NCBI RefSeq assembly: GCF_001541095.1
Contig: NZ_LMXH01000001.1
Span: 1,004,048 to 1,068,047 of the forward strand
From: Paenibacillus sp. FJAT-26967
GTDB lineage: Bacteria > Bacillota > Bacilli > Paenibacillales > NBRC-103111
Direction of reading: 5' to 3'
DNA length: 64,000 nt
Shown here: one piece after another, positions 53,480 through 63,074 of the stretch
Layout of the letters: every line of letters begins with the position of its first letter
Numbering within the stretch: position 1 is the first letter of the stretch
The notes under the pieces: model-generated
What the model was told of the DNA's origin: nothing
The model's input: only the letters and a program-made list of their open reading frames with translations
Database searches by the model: none
Translations under genes and position numbers: made by a program

Positions 53480-54049
53480 ATGTCCTGGAGCAAACTGAAG
53501 CAACAACTGGAGAGTTTTCTCTGTCCCGCCTTACATGGCAGGGTCGAGTACCGCGCAACCAGTTACCGTTATTTACCTGATAAAGCAGGGCTTTGTTATA
53601 TTTCGGTAGATAAAAAGAACGTACTTAATATGAGTGATAGAACGGGCTTAATCAAATGGTATCAGACGGAGCTGGAAATTAAGAATGATTCCGATATCCA
53701 AATTCCTGTCAACCATGAAGAAATTGAAACGATCCGAATAGAAACCAAGGGGAACGTTCCGGAGGATCGTCTACAAGTAATGGTAAGAAACAGAAAAATA
53801 TCCGAATATGCAAAAGAGCTTTTGTCGGCACAGGCTTCATTAAGTAAATCAAATTTTATCGTTATAGCAAATAAGTTTTTATCTACTTCTATAGAAGAAA
53901 GCTTAGAGAGCAATGATATTTTGTTGAATATTCTAGCTTTGGTGGACAGACGGGTTGGAAAAAAGCGGATTTTGAACATGACCGAGGTAATGAAGTTAAA
54001 GCATCCAATTGTGCAGTATTTTTATGAACTACGGCGCAGTACATTATGA
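53480..54049 (+). CDS. SF0329 family protein, function unknown
   Basis: 189-residue conserved protein that I recognise as the SF0329 type: MSWSKLKQQLESFLCPALHG, RVEYRATSYRYLPDKAGLCY and YISVDKKNVLNMSD near the start and HPIVQYFYELRRS at the end. It is soluble and has no known activity. Such proteins are often found among small immunity-type genes, as here. TAGGAGGATATA gives a strong ribosome site. Last gene of the small-protein group starting at 52654. Confidence 0.72.
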   Translation: MSWSKLKQQLESFLCPALHGRVEYRATSYRYLPDKAGLCYISVDKKNVLNMSDRTGLIKWYQTELEIKNDSDIQIPVNHEEIETIRIETKGNVPEDRLQVMVRNRKISEYAKELLSAQASLSKSNFIVIANKFLSTSIEESLESNDILLNILALVDRRVGKKRILNMTEVMKLKHPIVQYFYELRRSTL

Positions 54050-54365
54050 ATCTTAATTAAAATGGATTATCAGCAACTGGATTAATGTTTCAGTTCATCC
54101 TATCTATTTTTTATGTGATTTATCATAATCGATTTTTCGATGTTAAGACGAACCATCTTTGGGGGTACAGATCCTATACATCTACACATTACGGCATTAC
54201 GCAGTATGAGTGGCTACATTCTAGTAAACGGATGGAAGTAATCAGCTTGATAGGAACATCCGGGACCTTCACAAAGAGGCACCCATTGGGTGCCTCTTAA
54301 ATTCTAATACCTAGTGATACACGTAGAATCGTACCACAAGACCGTTTCCCGGAATACGTAAGCTT
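54050..54365 (+). other. 316-bp gap with possible SdpI-like remnant and hairpin
   Basis: A frame at about 54085-54270 reads YHNRFFDVKTNHLWGYRSYT and EWLHSSKRM, which faintly resembles the WYGYRT...W..A region of SdpI-type membrane proteins, but the N terminus is missing. AAGAGGCACCC and GGGTGCCTCTT at 54274-54298 make a strong hairpin without a T-run. Confidence 0.35.
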
Positions 54366-54623
54366 CTACCGTTTACGGAAAGCGCCCCCGCGGGCCAATG
54401 CAAAGAAAATCAGCAAGGCGACGATAGATCCAACAATGGCCGGAATGATATGAAATCCACCTACAACCGGTCCCCACGCGCCCAGCAGTTCTATACCTAA
54501 CCACGAGCCGATAAACCCTGCAATCACATTCCCCAGCACGCCACCCGGAACATCCCTGCCAATAAAATTGCCGCTTAACCAACCTATCAATCCACCCACG
54601 ATTAACACCCAAATCAAATACAT
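54366..54623 (-). CDS. GlsB/YeaQ/YmgE family stress-response membrane protein
   Basis: 85 residues with three Gly-rich membrane segments: LIGWLSGNFIGRDVPGG, LGNVIAGFIGSWLGIELLG and VGSIVALLIFFALARG. This is the transglycosylase-associated-protein family, known from acid and general stress responses and without proven activity. AAAGGGG precedes the ATG on the minus strand. It is a single-gene unit. Confidence 0.9.
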   Translation of the reverse strand: MYLIWVLIVGGLIGWLSGNFIGRDVPGGVLGNVIAGFIGSWLGIELLGAWGPVVGGFHIIPAIVGSIVALLIFFALARGGAFRKR

Positions 54624-54984
54624 TGATTTTTCCCCTTTCTAGTCCTTTAACCAAGGTATGTTTGGATGTGGGATATGTGAACTCTTTTATTAAAGAAATT
54701 TCTGCCGCGATACAGCAACTAAAAAATGCCGATATCATTTCACCGCAGTCTCCCTTTTGAAGTAATAGAGATGGATTCCAAGATAACGAGAAAGTGATCG
54801 CTGCTGACTGGGATCACTTTATAAGCAAACAGGCTCAAATAATGCGGCACTCTCATGACCTGTCCACCCGGAACGAAGTGAAGAAAGCGCCAGTGAAATC
54901 ACCTGGCTCCTTGTGTCAACAGACACCCGGAATCAGGTTTTTTCAACTGGCGCGATTCGTTAATTACCGTTATGCGTGCTTATT
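54624..54984. other. 361-bp gap with terminator-like nested hairpin
   Basis: No gene was recognised; a short coding-like stretch near 54670-54760 is unassigned. GCGCCAGT (54887-54894) and ACTGGCGC (54946-54953) form the base of a nested hairpin (CACCTG/CAGGT and GTGTC/GACAC inside), placed just after the metallopeptidase stop on the minus strand and followed there by TTTCTTC. Confidence 0.5.
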
Positions 54985-57336
54985 TTACCAGATCGTGACC
55001 CGATCCTCCGGAGCGACAAACATGCCGTCCCCCGGCTTAATTCCATAGGTATCATAGAATTCCGGGAAGTTCACAACCGTGCGGTTTACCCGGATTTTAT
55101 TGGCTGAATGGACATCGCTTGTACTTAGGAGCACTGCAAATTCTTTTGTGGTTGTGAATCTCCACATTTCCGCATTGCTTTCGAAATACCCTTTGTAATC
55201 CGGATTGCTCATTTCGGATACAACTTGCAGGGACGCGGCCAATCCGCCCAAATCGGCGACATTCTCGCTTAGTGTAAGCAGACCGTTGTTCAGTACACCC
55301 GGGACAATCTCAATTCCATCGTAGAATTCGATCAGTTCCTGGTTTTTCTCTTTGAATTTCTTAAAGTCCTCTTCCGTCCACCAGTTCTTCGCATTCCCGT
55401 TCTCGTCGTATGCCGCCCCGTTGTTATCGAATGCATGGCTGATCTCGTGGCCGATGACCATCCCGATTGCCCCATAATTTTCTTCCGGTTTAGCGTTAAT
55501 ATCGTAGAAAGGCGCCTGGAGAATACCGGCAGGGAACGTAATTTCGTTATTCAGCGGGTTATAGAAAGCATTGACTGTGTACACGCTGGTTACCCATTCC
55601 GTTCTATCCACCGGTTTTCCCAGCTTGGCTTTCAATTTATCAACGGCCGCCGTGTTTACGGAGAAGAAGTTCGAGAACAGCGAGCCGCCTTGGTCATAGG
55701 TCTTGATAGCGACTTTGTCTAATGTCGTATCCCACTTATCCGGATAACCGATCTTCACGATCATCGTATCCAGCTTCTTAATCGCTTTGGCTTTTGTTGT
55801 TTCCGACATCCAATCAAGCGCTTGTATTCTTTTCTCATACGTAGCGATTAATTTGTCTACCATTTGCTCCACATCTTGCTTGGCTTCCGGCGAAAAATGC
55901 TTCTCAGCAAACATTTGCTCCAAGTATCCGCCCATCGCGGACTTCGTCATGGTTACGGCAAGTTCCTGATTCGTCTTTTTCCCTGAAACGCCATACAATG
56001 TTGCGGCAAAATCGTCTGCTGCGTCTCTGAAATCATCCGACAACAAACTGCCCGCTGCCGTAAGCAGTTGTGTTTTGGAGTAAGCCTTAAGCAATTCCAA
56101 GTTAGCTTCCGTCATAAACTCCGCGCCTTTTTGTGCCAGCTTCACGTCGAATACGATTACTTTATCCGCATTGCCGACTTTCATCGATTCCAGAGCCTGT
56201 TTCATATTTACTTCTTTATGCAGGTCATCGAATTGTCCGATTGTGTAAGGATTGTAGTATTTATTCACGTCGCCTTGTTCATGAGGTTCAAGCGAGACGG
56301 AGGCGAGGCTTTTCTCCATTTCATATACTTTCTCGGCACGGGCTTTCGCCACCGGCTCTTTCTCGCCAGTCAGCACAAGAAGTTTGGTTATATATTGGAC
56401 ATAGGCTTCCTTCGCTTTCGCGTCTTCCGTTACGTAACTGTTTTTATCCAGACCTGTGGTTAATCCGGTGTAATACAGAGCATTCTCGCTGCTGTTCTTT
56501 GCGTCGCCCATGATAGTAAAGCGGAACAGCAAGCTCAGCCCCAATTCTTTCTCCATGACCAGATCTGCTTGAACAAGCTCGTCCAGAGTTTTAGCCCCGT
56601 CGATTGACGCTACATATTTTTGAAGGGGCTCTAACCCTTGTTTGTTTCTACTCTCGGTATCAAGCGCCGCCGCATAGAAATCGGCAAGCTTCTGTTCTTT
56701 AGTACCTTCCGCGAATTGCTTGCCGGTCAGCTCCTTGATGATTTTCGCTATTTTTTCGTCGTTTTGCAGGCTCAGCTCCGAAAATCCTCCGCCCATGATT
56801 TCTCCGGCCGGAATGGTCGATTTATTCAGCCACCCTTTATTGATGGACTCATAAAAATCGTCATTTAAATGAGAGCCTTTAAGCGCCCATATTCTGGCGA
56901 TAACGGTTTGGAACTCGTGGATCGTAATCGTGTCGTTTACGCCAAGTGTGCCGTCAGACTTACCCGTCAGCACGCCTGCTTGAGCCAGTTTGTCGATATC
57001 TTCCTTAGCCCAAGCCGGTACATCGGTGAACTTAACATCAAATGTCCCGGTACGCAGATCATTTCCGACCGGCTGCGGCAATTTGCCGAATGCCCTGCTT
57101 AACATAATCAAGGCTTCAACCTTCCTGGCTGGATCCTTCTCTCTCAAATCTCCGTCTTCATAGCCTTCAATAACGGCTTCTTTCGAAATGCCGGAGTTGT
57201 AGGCATCCGCAGCCTTTAGCAAAGCAGCAACAAGATCTCCTCTTGTCGCCGGCGGCGTTTTTTCAGCATACGCCGATACACTGACAGACAGGACCATGAC
57301 AATGGCCATGAGTATGGATAAAAACTTTTTTTTCAT
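54985..57336 (-). CDS. Secreted M13 (neprilysin-like) metallopeptidase with N-terminal SLH-like repeats
   Basis: 783-residue exported zinc peptidase. The start at ATG 57336 (MKKKFLSILMAIVMVLSVSVSAYA) follows GAAGGAGCC. Residues about 30-155 contain SLH-like repeats (ARKVEALIMLSRAFGKLP; FTDVPAWAKEDIDKLAQAGV; VNDTITIHEFQTVIARIW), which would tether the enzyme to wall polymers. The M13 part starts near 160 (NDDFYESINKGWLNKSTIP). It carries the zinc site GHEISHAFDNNGA, the downstream ENVADLGG with the third ligand and the C-terminal YGIKPGDGMFVAPEDRVTIW. M13 enzymes cleave oligopeptides. The frame is open upstream, but those residues are not signal-like. Confidence 0.92.
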   Translation of the reverse strand: MKKKFLSILMAIVMVLSVSVSAYAEKTPPATRGDLVAALLKAADAYNSGISKEAVIEGYEDGDLREKDPARKVEALIMLSRAFGKLPQPVGNDLRTGTFDVKFTDVPAWAKEDIDKLAQAGVLTGKSDGTLGVNDTITIHEFQTVIARIWALKGSHLNDDFYESINKGWLNKSTIPAGEIMGGGFSELSLQNDEKIAKIIKELTGKQFAEGTKEQKLADFYAAALDTESRNKQGLEPLQKYVASIDGAKTLDELVQADLVMEKELGLSLLFRFTIMGDAKNSSENALYYTGLTTGLDKNSYVTEDAKAKEAYVQYITKLLVLTGEKEPVAKARAEKVYEMEKSLASVSLEPHEQGDVNKYYNPYTIGQFDDLHKEVNMKQALESMKVGNADKVIVFDVKLAQKGAEFMTEANLELLKAYSKTQLLTAAGSLLSDDFRDAADDFAATLYGVSGKKTNQELAVTMTKSAMGGYLEQMFAEKHFSPEAKQDVEQMVDKLIATYEKRIQALDWMSETTKAKAIKKLDTMIVKIGYPDKWDTTLDKVAIKTYDQGGSLFSNFFSVNTAAVDKLKAKLGKPVDRTEWVTSVYTVNAFYNPLNNEITFPAGILQAPFYDINAKPEENYGAIGMVIGHEISHAFDNNGAAYDENGNAKNWWTEEDFKKFKEKNQELIEFYDGIEIVPGVLNNGLLTLSENVADLGGLAASLQVVSEMSNPDYKGYFESNAEMWRFTTTKEFAVLLSTSDVHSANKIRVNRTVVNFPEFYDTYGIKPGDGMFVAPEDRVTIW

Positions 57337-57793
57337 CTTCAGGCTCCTTCGCGGTGGATTTTTATGTATAAAAACCAGGATATGAACAAGATTTTTCCCA
57401 TTCATACCCTTATGATTATAGCCCAATCCGGTTAGTTTGAAAATGAAGGACTGTACTTGTCCGGACAGGCGGTATATCGTCTTCCAGACATTTATGCGAA
57501 AAGACACTCCTCGTTATAATTTATAAAATTTCCTCCATTCAATTTTATCTGACGTACATCTTACTTATAAATTTCAGATAAATTCTAGAGAAACTTTTTA
57601 TATAATAATTTTTTTACTTAATATTTATGTTTCTTCCTGCCTAGGGGGTGAACTTAAGGCAGTTTCATTCAGACACGCCAGTTGTTGGCGGTAAAAATTC
57701 GTTGATTAAGCAACTTTACGAGTAACTATTCATTACTGTACGATAAACTAATTCCAAAATATTGTATTAGATAGAGAAAAGGTGGGGGATGGG
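57337..57793. other. Divergent promoter region
   Basis: 457 bases between the divergently read metallopeptidase and MFS genes. TATCTGA and TCAGATA at about 57548-57581 are inverted repeats that could be an operator, next to an AT-rich TATATAATAA stretch (57600-57610), a plausible -10 for the plus strand. No gene was seen. Confidence 0.45.
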
Positions 57794-59047
57794 ATGAGTA
57801 ACTTTTTGGCTGCAGTTAGAAATCGTACACAATCTGTAATGAGTATTGATGGTTTTCCTGTCATTTTGCTGGTAAATGTTTTTCTTGGAATCGCTTTCTC
57901 ATTTGTACTGCCGTTTAACTCCATGTTCGGGATTGATGAAATCGGTATGAGCAATACGGCTTTCGGTGTTTTTATGATGGTATCCACGCTCTGCGGTGTT
58001 GGCATTAGTACGTATATCGGCAAGTTGTCCGACCGTGCATCTGATCGTAAGATGATTCTAATTCTTTGTGCTCTCGCTGGAGCAATCGGGTATATCGGTT
58101 TTGCCTATTCCCGCAACTATTATGTGCTTCTCGCCATCTCTGCCATATTTTTAGGTATAGCGTCCTCCACCTTTCCACAAGTTTTTGCTTACGGACGGGA
58201 GGTATTAGTGAAGGCTAAACTGCCTGCCAAAGAGATTCCGTTTTATATGAATATATTGCGAGTTCTATTTGCCCTCTCTTGGACCGTAGGTCCGGCCATC
58301 GCGGCTTATGTCCTGCTATATTTCGGTTTCAAAGGAATGTTCCTGGTAGCAGCCTCCTGCTATATCATCGTTGTAGGGATCGTTCTGCTTTCTCTCAAAA
58401 AGACATCCAAGGAAAAAGCCGCACCCAAACCACCGCAAGCTTCGGTCCCTCTGCGGCAGGTCATCTTCCAACCGTTTATATTTGTTAACTTGATTGCCTT
58501 CACACTGATTTCAGTAGCGAACACGATCGGCTCGCTGAATATGGCTCAATTCGTAACGAAAGTGTTGAACGGTGAGGAGAAGGATATCGGTATCATATTC
58601 AGCATTCCGCCAGTATTCGAAATTCCTTTTATGCTTGGATTTGGCATTTTGGCATTGCGGATCAAGAGCGATAACCTGATTCGTCTAGGCTCTCTGCTCG
58701 CTTTCGCTTACTTTGGAGCGATCTTCTTCGCCACTGAAATCTGGCATATATTCCCGATCCAGATACTCAGCGCGGCATACATTTCTATTACGAGCGGCAT
58801 TGCTATTACCTACTTCCAGGACTTCATACCGGAAATGCCCGGTACAGCAACGGCTCTCTATTCCAACACAAGCAAAATCGGCTCCTTGCTCGGATTCCTG
58901 CTGTTCGGTTTACTATCGGATGCGTTCGGATACCGCAACGTCTATCTATGGTGTGCGATTTTTGCTTTTGTCGCTATGGTAATGCTCTTCGCCTTAGTCA
59001 AAGCCAAACGAGTCCAGTTCGATTCCGGTTCAGCGTTAAACGCATAG
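57794..59047 (+). CDS. MFS transporter, sugar efflux (SetB/SotB)-like
   Basis: 417-residue major facilitator with 12 predicted membrane helices. YIGKLSDRASDRKMILILCA is the loop 2-3 signature, and its second half contains the mirrored RIKSDNLIRLGSLLA and LLFGLLSDAFGYRNVYLW. The overall match is to the sugar-efflux group (SetA/B-like). The ATG at 57794 follows AAGGTGGGGGA. The substrate cannot be stated; efflux of sugars or sugar analogues, or of drugs, are possible. Transcribed alone. Confidence 0.82.
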   Translation: MSNFLAAVRNRTQSVMSIDGFPVILLVNVFLGIAFSFVLPFNSMFGIDEIGMSNTAFGVFMMVSTLCGVGISTYIGKLSDRASDRKMILILCALAGAIGYIGFAYSRNYYVLLAISAIFLGIASSTFPQVFAYGREVLVKAKLPAKEIPFYMNILRVLFALSWTVGPAIAAYVLLYFGFKGMFLVAASCYIIVVGIVLLSLKKTSKEKAAPKPPQASVPLRQVIFQPFIFVNLIAFTLISVANTIGSLNMAQFVTKVLNGEEKDIGIIFSIPPVFEIPFMLGFGILALRIKSDNLIRLGSLLAFAYFGAIFFATEIWHIFPIQILSAAYISITSGIAITYFQDFIPEMPGTATALYSNTSKIGSLLGFLLFGLLSDAFGYRNVYLWCAIFAFVAMVMLFALVKAKRVQFDSGSALNA

Positions 59048-59232
59048 AGTTTTCATGATTATAAAAATTAGGACTTAAGATTTATTTTATTTCATGAATA
59101 ACTAGGTAAATAGACATATATTAAATGGATTTTTGAACATACTTTGTTTATAATAATCTGGAAAGTAAAAATTTATAAGTTTGAAGCCTGAGCATTCCTC
59201 AGGTAAAAAAGGGAAATGGGAGAGATGAAACA

Positions 59233-60195
59233 ATGCGCAGGAAGTTTAAGAAAGTTTCGGTTACGCTAATCTTCGCTTTAGTAATTTCAGTTTTTGCATC
59301 AATCAATGCTTCTGCCGAGGAATTTAAAGGGGAGACTTTTGATCTGGTTGATGAAAATTCCGGTTACAAAATAATGGTTCCTAACTTTGTTGAGATTAAA
59401 CAAGTTAAGCTGGAATCTGAAGAAGATGTTTTTGAAGGTAATGTTGTTGTCATGGAAAAACCGGAAAAGAATAGCGACGGTACATATACTATCTTTAAAG
59501 TTATCACTACGGATAAAAGTGCCAAGACTTTAGACTCCTATCCAGGTGACGTCCTGTGGGGACAAATGGATAATGTTAACGGAGATTTTTCTGCTGATGG
59601 CAGCTTTATGTATAATTTGAAGCCAGAGGTGACCACGGAAGCCGCCTATCGATTTGATTTCTTTGTTCAGAATGAAAATGGGGATAGTATCTTCTCAGTT
59701 AACGAGTTGAATTTTATGTTTGTAGATAAAGCCGGGGCAAGTGAAACCGTTAAACAGGATGCAGCTTTGGCTGCACCAACAGCTTCCAAGGTTTTGGTCA
59801 ACGGAAAAGAAATAGCTTTCCAAGCCTATAACATAAACGATAACAACTATTTCAAGCTTCGTGATCTTGCTATGGTTGTGAATGGAACCGATAAGAATTT
59901 TGAGGTAAGCTGGGACGATGCCAAAAATGCTATAAATCTTGAATCGGGCAAAGCCTATACAACTGCCGGCGGAGAACTTGCACTATCGGACAATCCGATT
60001 TCTAAAGAGGCCAAACCAACAAATTCTAAGATGTATCTGGATGGTCAAGAAATAGAAATCGTTGCTTATAACATTGACGGTAATAACTATTTGAAGCTTC
60101 GTGACATCGCCAAAGCGTTCAACATCGGCATTACTTGGGATAGTGAGACCAACACGATCGGAATCGATACAAAGATTGATTATAAAGAAGAATAG
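59233..60195 (+). CDS. Secreted protein with copper amine oxidase N-terminal (stalk) domain
   Basis: 320 residues with a Sec signal peptide (MRRKFKKVSVTLIFALVISVFAS). After a first beta-rich domain of about 150 residues comes a region with two copies of the Bacillales stalk domain: VLVNGKEIAFQAYNINDNNY with FKLRDLAMVVNG, then MYLDGQEIEIVAYNIDGNNY with LKLRDIAKAFNI. No catalytic domain is present, so it is a binding or structural surface protein. GGGAGAG lies about 11 bases before the ATG. A strong terminator follows. Confidence 0.88.
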   Translation: MRRKFKKVSVTLIFALVISVFASINASAEEFKGETFDLVDENSGYKIMVPNFVEIKQVKLESEEDVFEGNVVVMEKPEKNSDGTYTIFKVITTDKSAKTLDSYPGDVLWGQMDNVNGDFSADGSFMYNLKPEVTTEAAYRFDFFVQNENGDSIFSVNELNFMFVDKAGASETVKQDAALAAPTASKVLVNGKEIAFQAYNINDNNYFKLRDLAMVVNGTDKNFEVSWDDAKNAINLESGKAYTTAGGELALSDNPISKEAKPTNSKMYLDGQEIEIVAYNIDGNNYLKLRDIAKAFNIGITWDSETNTIGIDTKIDYKEE

Positions 60196-60220
60196 GCTCA
60201 AGCCGTATAAGTTTGTGCTC

Positions 60221-60257
60221 CAAGATGGTGACCTTCCAGGCACCATCTTTTTTTATT
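60221..60257 (+). terminator. Terminator after the stalk-domain protein gene
   Basis: AAGATGGTG and CACCATCTT form a 9-bp stem around ACCTTCCAGG, followed by TTTTTTATT. Confidence 0.9.
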
Positions 60258-60410
60258 CTGACAGGGGCAGAATTTGATAGAGGCCTAAAGTAAATCGCAG
60301 CTAACGGACATATACTTCAATTAATAATATTGCTACTTTATAAACATAAATGTATACTAAGTATATAAAATTTGAGTCTTTCATTTTCCGGAAAAGGGGC
60401 GTGACAATTC

Positions 60411-61196
60411 ATGATTACGCATTTCGCTCAACTTCAATTAAATACGGTTTCAATACAAGGTATCAAACAATTTTATCATGACCAGTTACGACTCCCTATT
60501 GTATATGAATCTGATAATGAAATATGTTTCAAGCCGACTGAATACTTTACACTATCATTTAAAGAAGCTGCAGAGCCATTATCTCCTGTCCATTTTGCCT
60601 TCGAAATACCTGCTTCTGAATTTGAAAATGTAGTGGAGGGGCTGCGTGAAACTGGTATTACATTTTTGAAATGGCCAGACGGCAGAGATATTGATGATTT
60701 CGGAACGGGGAAGAATGTTTACTTCCGAGACGGGGATGGCAATTTACTCGAAATCATTACGCATACATATGTTAAAGAAGGAATACTGTCTCCTGGTGGC
60801 GAGTTAAAGATACTGTACCTTAGAGAAATTGGGTTTCCGGTCGATAGTGTAATTGATTTCAGAGAGTTATTAGTTGATATTTTCAATTTCAAACTTGATA
60901 AAGTATTCGATGACTTTACTTTTGCTATTAGTGGAACAGCTCATGCGGTTATCGCTTCCAAAAAACGGAAGTGGATTCCGATTGCCATGACTGCTTTACC
61001 GCCGAAGATGAATGTATCTTTTGGCGCAAGCAGTTCCGGGTTTATTGAGATGGTCAAAACAAATTTAACTGCAAAAGGCATACATTATGATGAAAATAAC
61101 GAAAAGGGTCAACTTCATTTTAGTATAAATGATTACAGTTTCCGTTTAGGCCTTACGGATTTCCCTGAAGAAGTCCCTGCGCTTTTAAATTTATAG
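60411..61196 (+). CDS. VOC (glyoxalase/dioxygenase-like) family protein
   Basis: 261-residue protein with tandem VOC domains. The first has FAQLQLNTVSIQGIKQFYHD, VHFAFEIPASEFENVVEGL and YFRDGDGNLLEIITH with the canonical metal-ligand Glu. The second half (LKILYLREIGFPVDSVIDF to FSINDYSFRLGL) is more diverged and may only serve as a dimer partner. AAGGGGCGTG precedes the ATG. The reaction is not predictable; no partner genes adjoin. Confidence 0.8.
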   Translation: MITHFAQLQLNTVSIQGIKQFYHDQLRLPIVYESDNEICFKPTEYFTLSFKEAAEPLSPVHFAFEIPASEFENVVEGLRETGITFLKWPDGRDIDDFGTGKNVYFRDGDGNLLEIITHTYVKEGILSPGGELKILYLREIGFPVDSVIDFRELLVDIFNFKLDKVFDDFTFAISGTAHAVIASKKRKWIPIAMTALPPKMNVSFGASSSGFIEMVKTNLTAKGIHYDENNEKGQLHFSINDYSFRLGLTDFPEEVPALLNL

Positions 61197-61257
61197 CACA
61201 ACAGCAATTTATTCAGGATGGGCTGGCGCTACTTGCGTTAGCCTCATGCGGCGTGAG

Positions 61258-61291
61258 CGCGCAGGACCAAGAGGTCTTGCGCGTTTTTTTG
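61258..61291 (+). terminator. Terminator after the VOC gene
   Basis: CGCGCAGGACC and GGTCTTGCGCG (one G-T pair) form an 11-bp stem around AAGA, followed by seven T residues. The rest of the roughly 300-base gap to 61497 shows no gene. Confidence 0.9.
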
Positions 61292-61497
61292 TTTTTACCA
61301 AAAGGAAAAAGAGGATGGCAAAATGCTTAACCTAAGCCAAGCTAAGGCAAGCAACACGGTATGGTCAGGCAAAGGAATTGTTAATTTGGAAATGTATAGT
61401 ATTATAAGAATAATCAAGGATATAAAGGTAGCGCTGGCTGACGGCGGTAAGCCGATCTTGTTATCGTAAAGTAACTTACAGCAAGGGAGTGTTTATT

Positions 61498-61995
61498 TTG
61501 AGAATAAAACAGGTTGCTGTGTTGATTATAACTTTGCTTTTACTTGCCTCTTGCGGCAATAGGAATGAAATCAAAGCACAAGATTATTTGGGAGAGATAT
61601 ACAGCATCGCACTGGATTCCATCATGGAAAAAGACGAAGCCTTAAGTAATGAGATGGAGTTCATAGCGATTGACTTGAAAAATTCGGATGAATTGACCGG
61701 ACAGGATAAGGAAGAAATCACAAAATATTTTCATGAAAAATATAAAGTCGAAGTTATGGAAGCTTCGTATGAAGAACTGAAAGAAAAAGGCTTGTATAAT
61801 CCCGACACCCTGGTTTTAAAAGGTGTGCTTCTTAAAATTGAAAACGTTGACTTCGTATCCAATGCCACGAATGATTTTATTTTTGAAGGCGCTAAATATA
61901 GAGCGGGTGATGGGGCTGTCGGTGTGAAGGGCATTGTTTATTTTAAAAACGACAGATGGAAGCTTAAAGAATCGAAAGAGACTTGGATCAGTTAA
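61498..61995 (+). CDS. Small lipoprotein, function unknown
   Basis: 165 residues starting at TTG (61498, MRIKQVAVLIITLLLLASC) with AAGGGAG eight bases before; a GTG three codons earlier touches the ribosome site. The lipobox LLASC gives a lipid-anchored protein. The mature part has a helical first half with many acidic residues and a beta-rich second half ending in GVKGIVYFKNDRWKL, a pattern seen in small Bacillales lipoproteins. No function is assigned. Confidence 0.72.
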   Translation: MRIKQVAVLIITLLLLASCGNRNEIKAQDYLGEIYSIALDSIMEKDEALSNEMEFIAIDLKNSDELTGQDKEEITKYFHEKYKVEVMEASYEELKEKGLYNPDTLVLKGVLLKIENVDFVSNATNDFIFEGAKYRAGDGAVGVKGIVYFKNDRWKLKESKETWIS

Positions 61996-62095
61996 GGTTT
62001 AACTCTAGCTGTACAATCCCTCCTATGTTACGATGTTGGGTGAGATCTAGTAAATATCCTAACATTATAGACATATGGAACGGAGACAGAACATC

Positions 62096-62971
62096 TTGAA
62101 AGCATTTAAGAAAGTCTACATAGAGATCACCAGCATCTGCAATCTTGCCTGTACCTTTTGTCCGCCTACCGAACGTAAGGCGAGTTTTATTAAAGTGGAG
62201 GACTTTGCTAAGAGGCTGGATGAGATCAAATCTTATACAAATTATATTTATCTGCACGTCAAAGGGGAGCCGCTTCTCCATCCCAAGATCGGGGAGCTGC
62301 TGGATATTAGCCATGAGAAGGGCTTTAAGGTCAATATCACGACGAACGGAACATTGATTGCGAAGAATCGGCACAAACTGCTGGGCAAGCCTGCCCTTAG
62401 GCAAATGAACTTCTCGCTCCACAGTTTTGACGGACATGAGGGTTCAACTAACCGCGAGGGATATTTGAGAGAGATCCTTTCCTTTGTCCGTGAGGCAGAG
62501 GAACACAAGGTTATCTTTTCTTTCCGTCTCTGGAATTTGACGCAGGATAACGCGACCAACCTTCAAAAGAGCAGGAACCGCCAGACACTCGAAATGATAG
62601 AGAAGGAATTCGGACTCGATTACAAAATTGAAGAAAAGGTCGTACCTGGCGGAGGGGTGAGAATCTCCGATCATGTTTATTTGAACCAGGATTATGAATT
62701 CCAATGGCCAAGTCTGACAGCACCGGAGGATGACGGAAAAGGCTTCTGCCATGGACTTCGCAGCCAGGCGGCCATTCTTGAGAACGGGACAGTGGTGCCG
62801 TGCTGCCTGGATGGAGAAGGAGTCATCAATCTGGGGAACATTAATCAGACTTCATTTGCTGACATCGTGGAGGGCGAGCGGGCAAATAATCTCGTCGATG
62901 GGTTTTCCCGCAGGGAAGCGGTCGAAGAATTGTGCAGAAAATGCGGGTATCGACAGAGGTTTGGAGCGTAA
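62096..62971 (+). CDS. Radical SAM protein with SPASM-like C-terminal cysteines
   Basis: 291-residue radical SAM enzyme: the cluster motif CNLACTFC lies near residue 17 after YIEITSI, followed by YLHVKGEPLLHPKIGELL (GE motif) and VNITTNGTLI. The C-terminal part has Cys residues in GFCHGL, VPCCLDGEG and ELCRKCGYRQRF, a SPASM-type auxiliary site, as in peptide-modifying enzymes. I prefer the TTG at 62096 because CGGAGAC is correctly spaced; the ATG at 62075 lacks a ribosome site. No precursor peptide was seen next to it, so its substrate may be encoded elsewhere or be a sugar or protein. Confidence 0.82.
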   Translation: MKAFKKVYIEITSICNLACTFCPPTERKASFIKVEDFAKRLDEIKSYTNYIYLHVKGEPLLHPKIGELLDISHEKGFKVNITTNGTLIAKNRHKLLGKPALRQMNFSLHSFDGHEGSTNREGYLREILSFVREAEEHKVIFSFRLWNLTQDNATNLQKSRNRQTLEMIEKEFGLDYKIEEKVVPGGGVRISDHVYLNQDYEFQWPSLTAPEDDGKGFCHGLRSQAAILENGTVVPCCLDGEGVINLGNINQTSFADIVEGERANNLVDGFSRREAVEELCRKCGYRQRFGA

Positions 62972-63032
62972 GGCAGGCGCTCTCTGCTCATAACGCAAGA
63001 TATGTTTTGCTCTTTTATGCTATATGCAACAC

Positions 63033-63069
63033 AAGACGAACCGGAGTAACAGCCGATCGTCTTTTTTTA
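63033..63069 (+). terminator. Terminator between radical SAM and LysR genes
   Basis: AAGACGA and TCGTCTT form a stem enclosing CCGGAGTAACAGCCGA, followed by TTTTTAT. It lies between convergent genes and can end the plus-strand transcript. Confidence 0.7.
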
Positions 63070-63074
63070 TTTCC

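Noticed and set aside
54085-54300. SdpI-like gene
   Set aside because: Only a faint WGYRS...EW match without the membrane segments of SdpI; kept as a note in the gap entry rather than as a gene.
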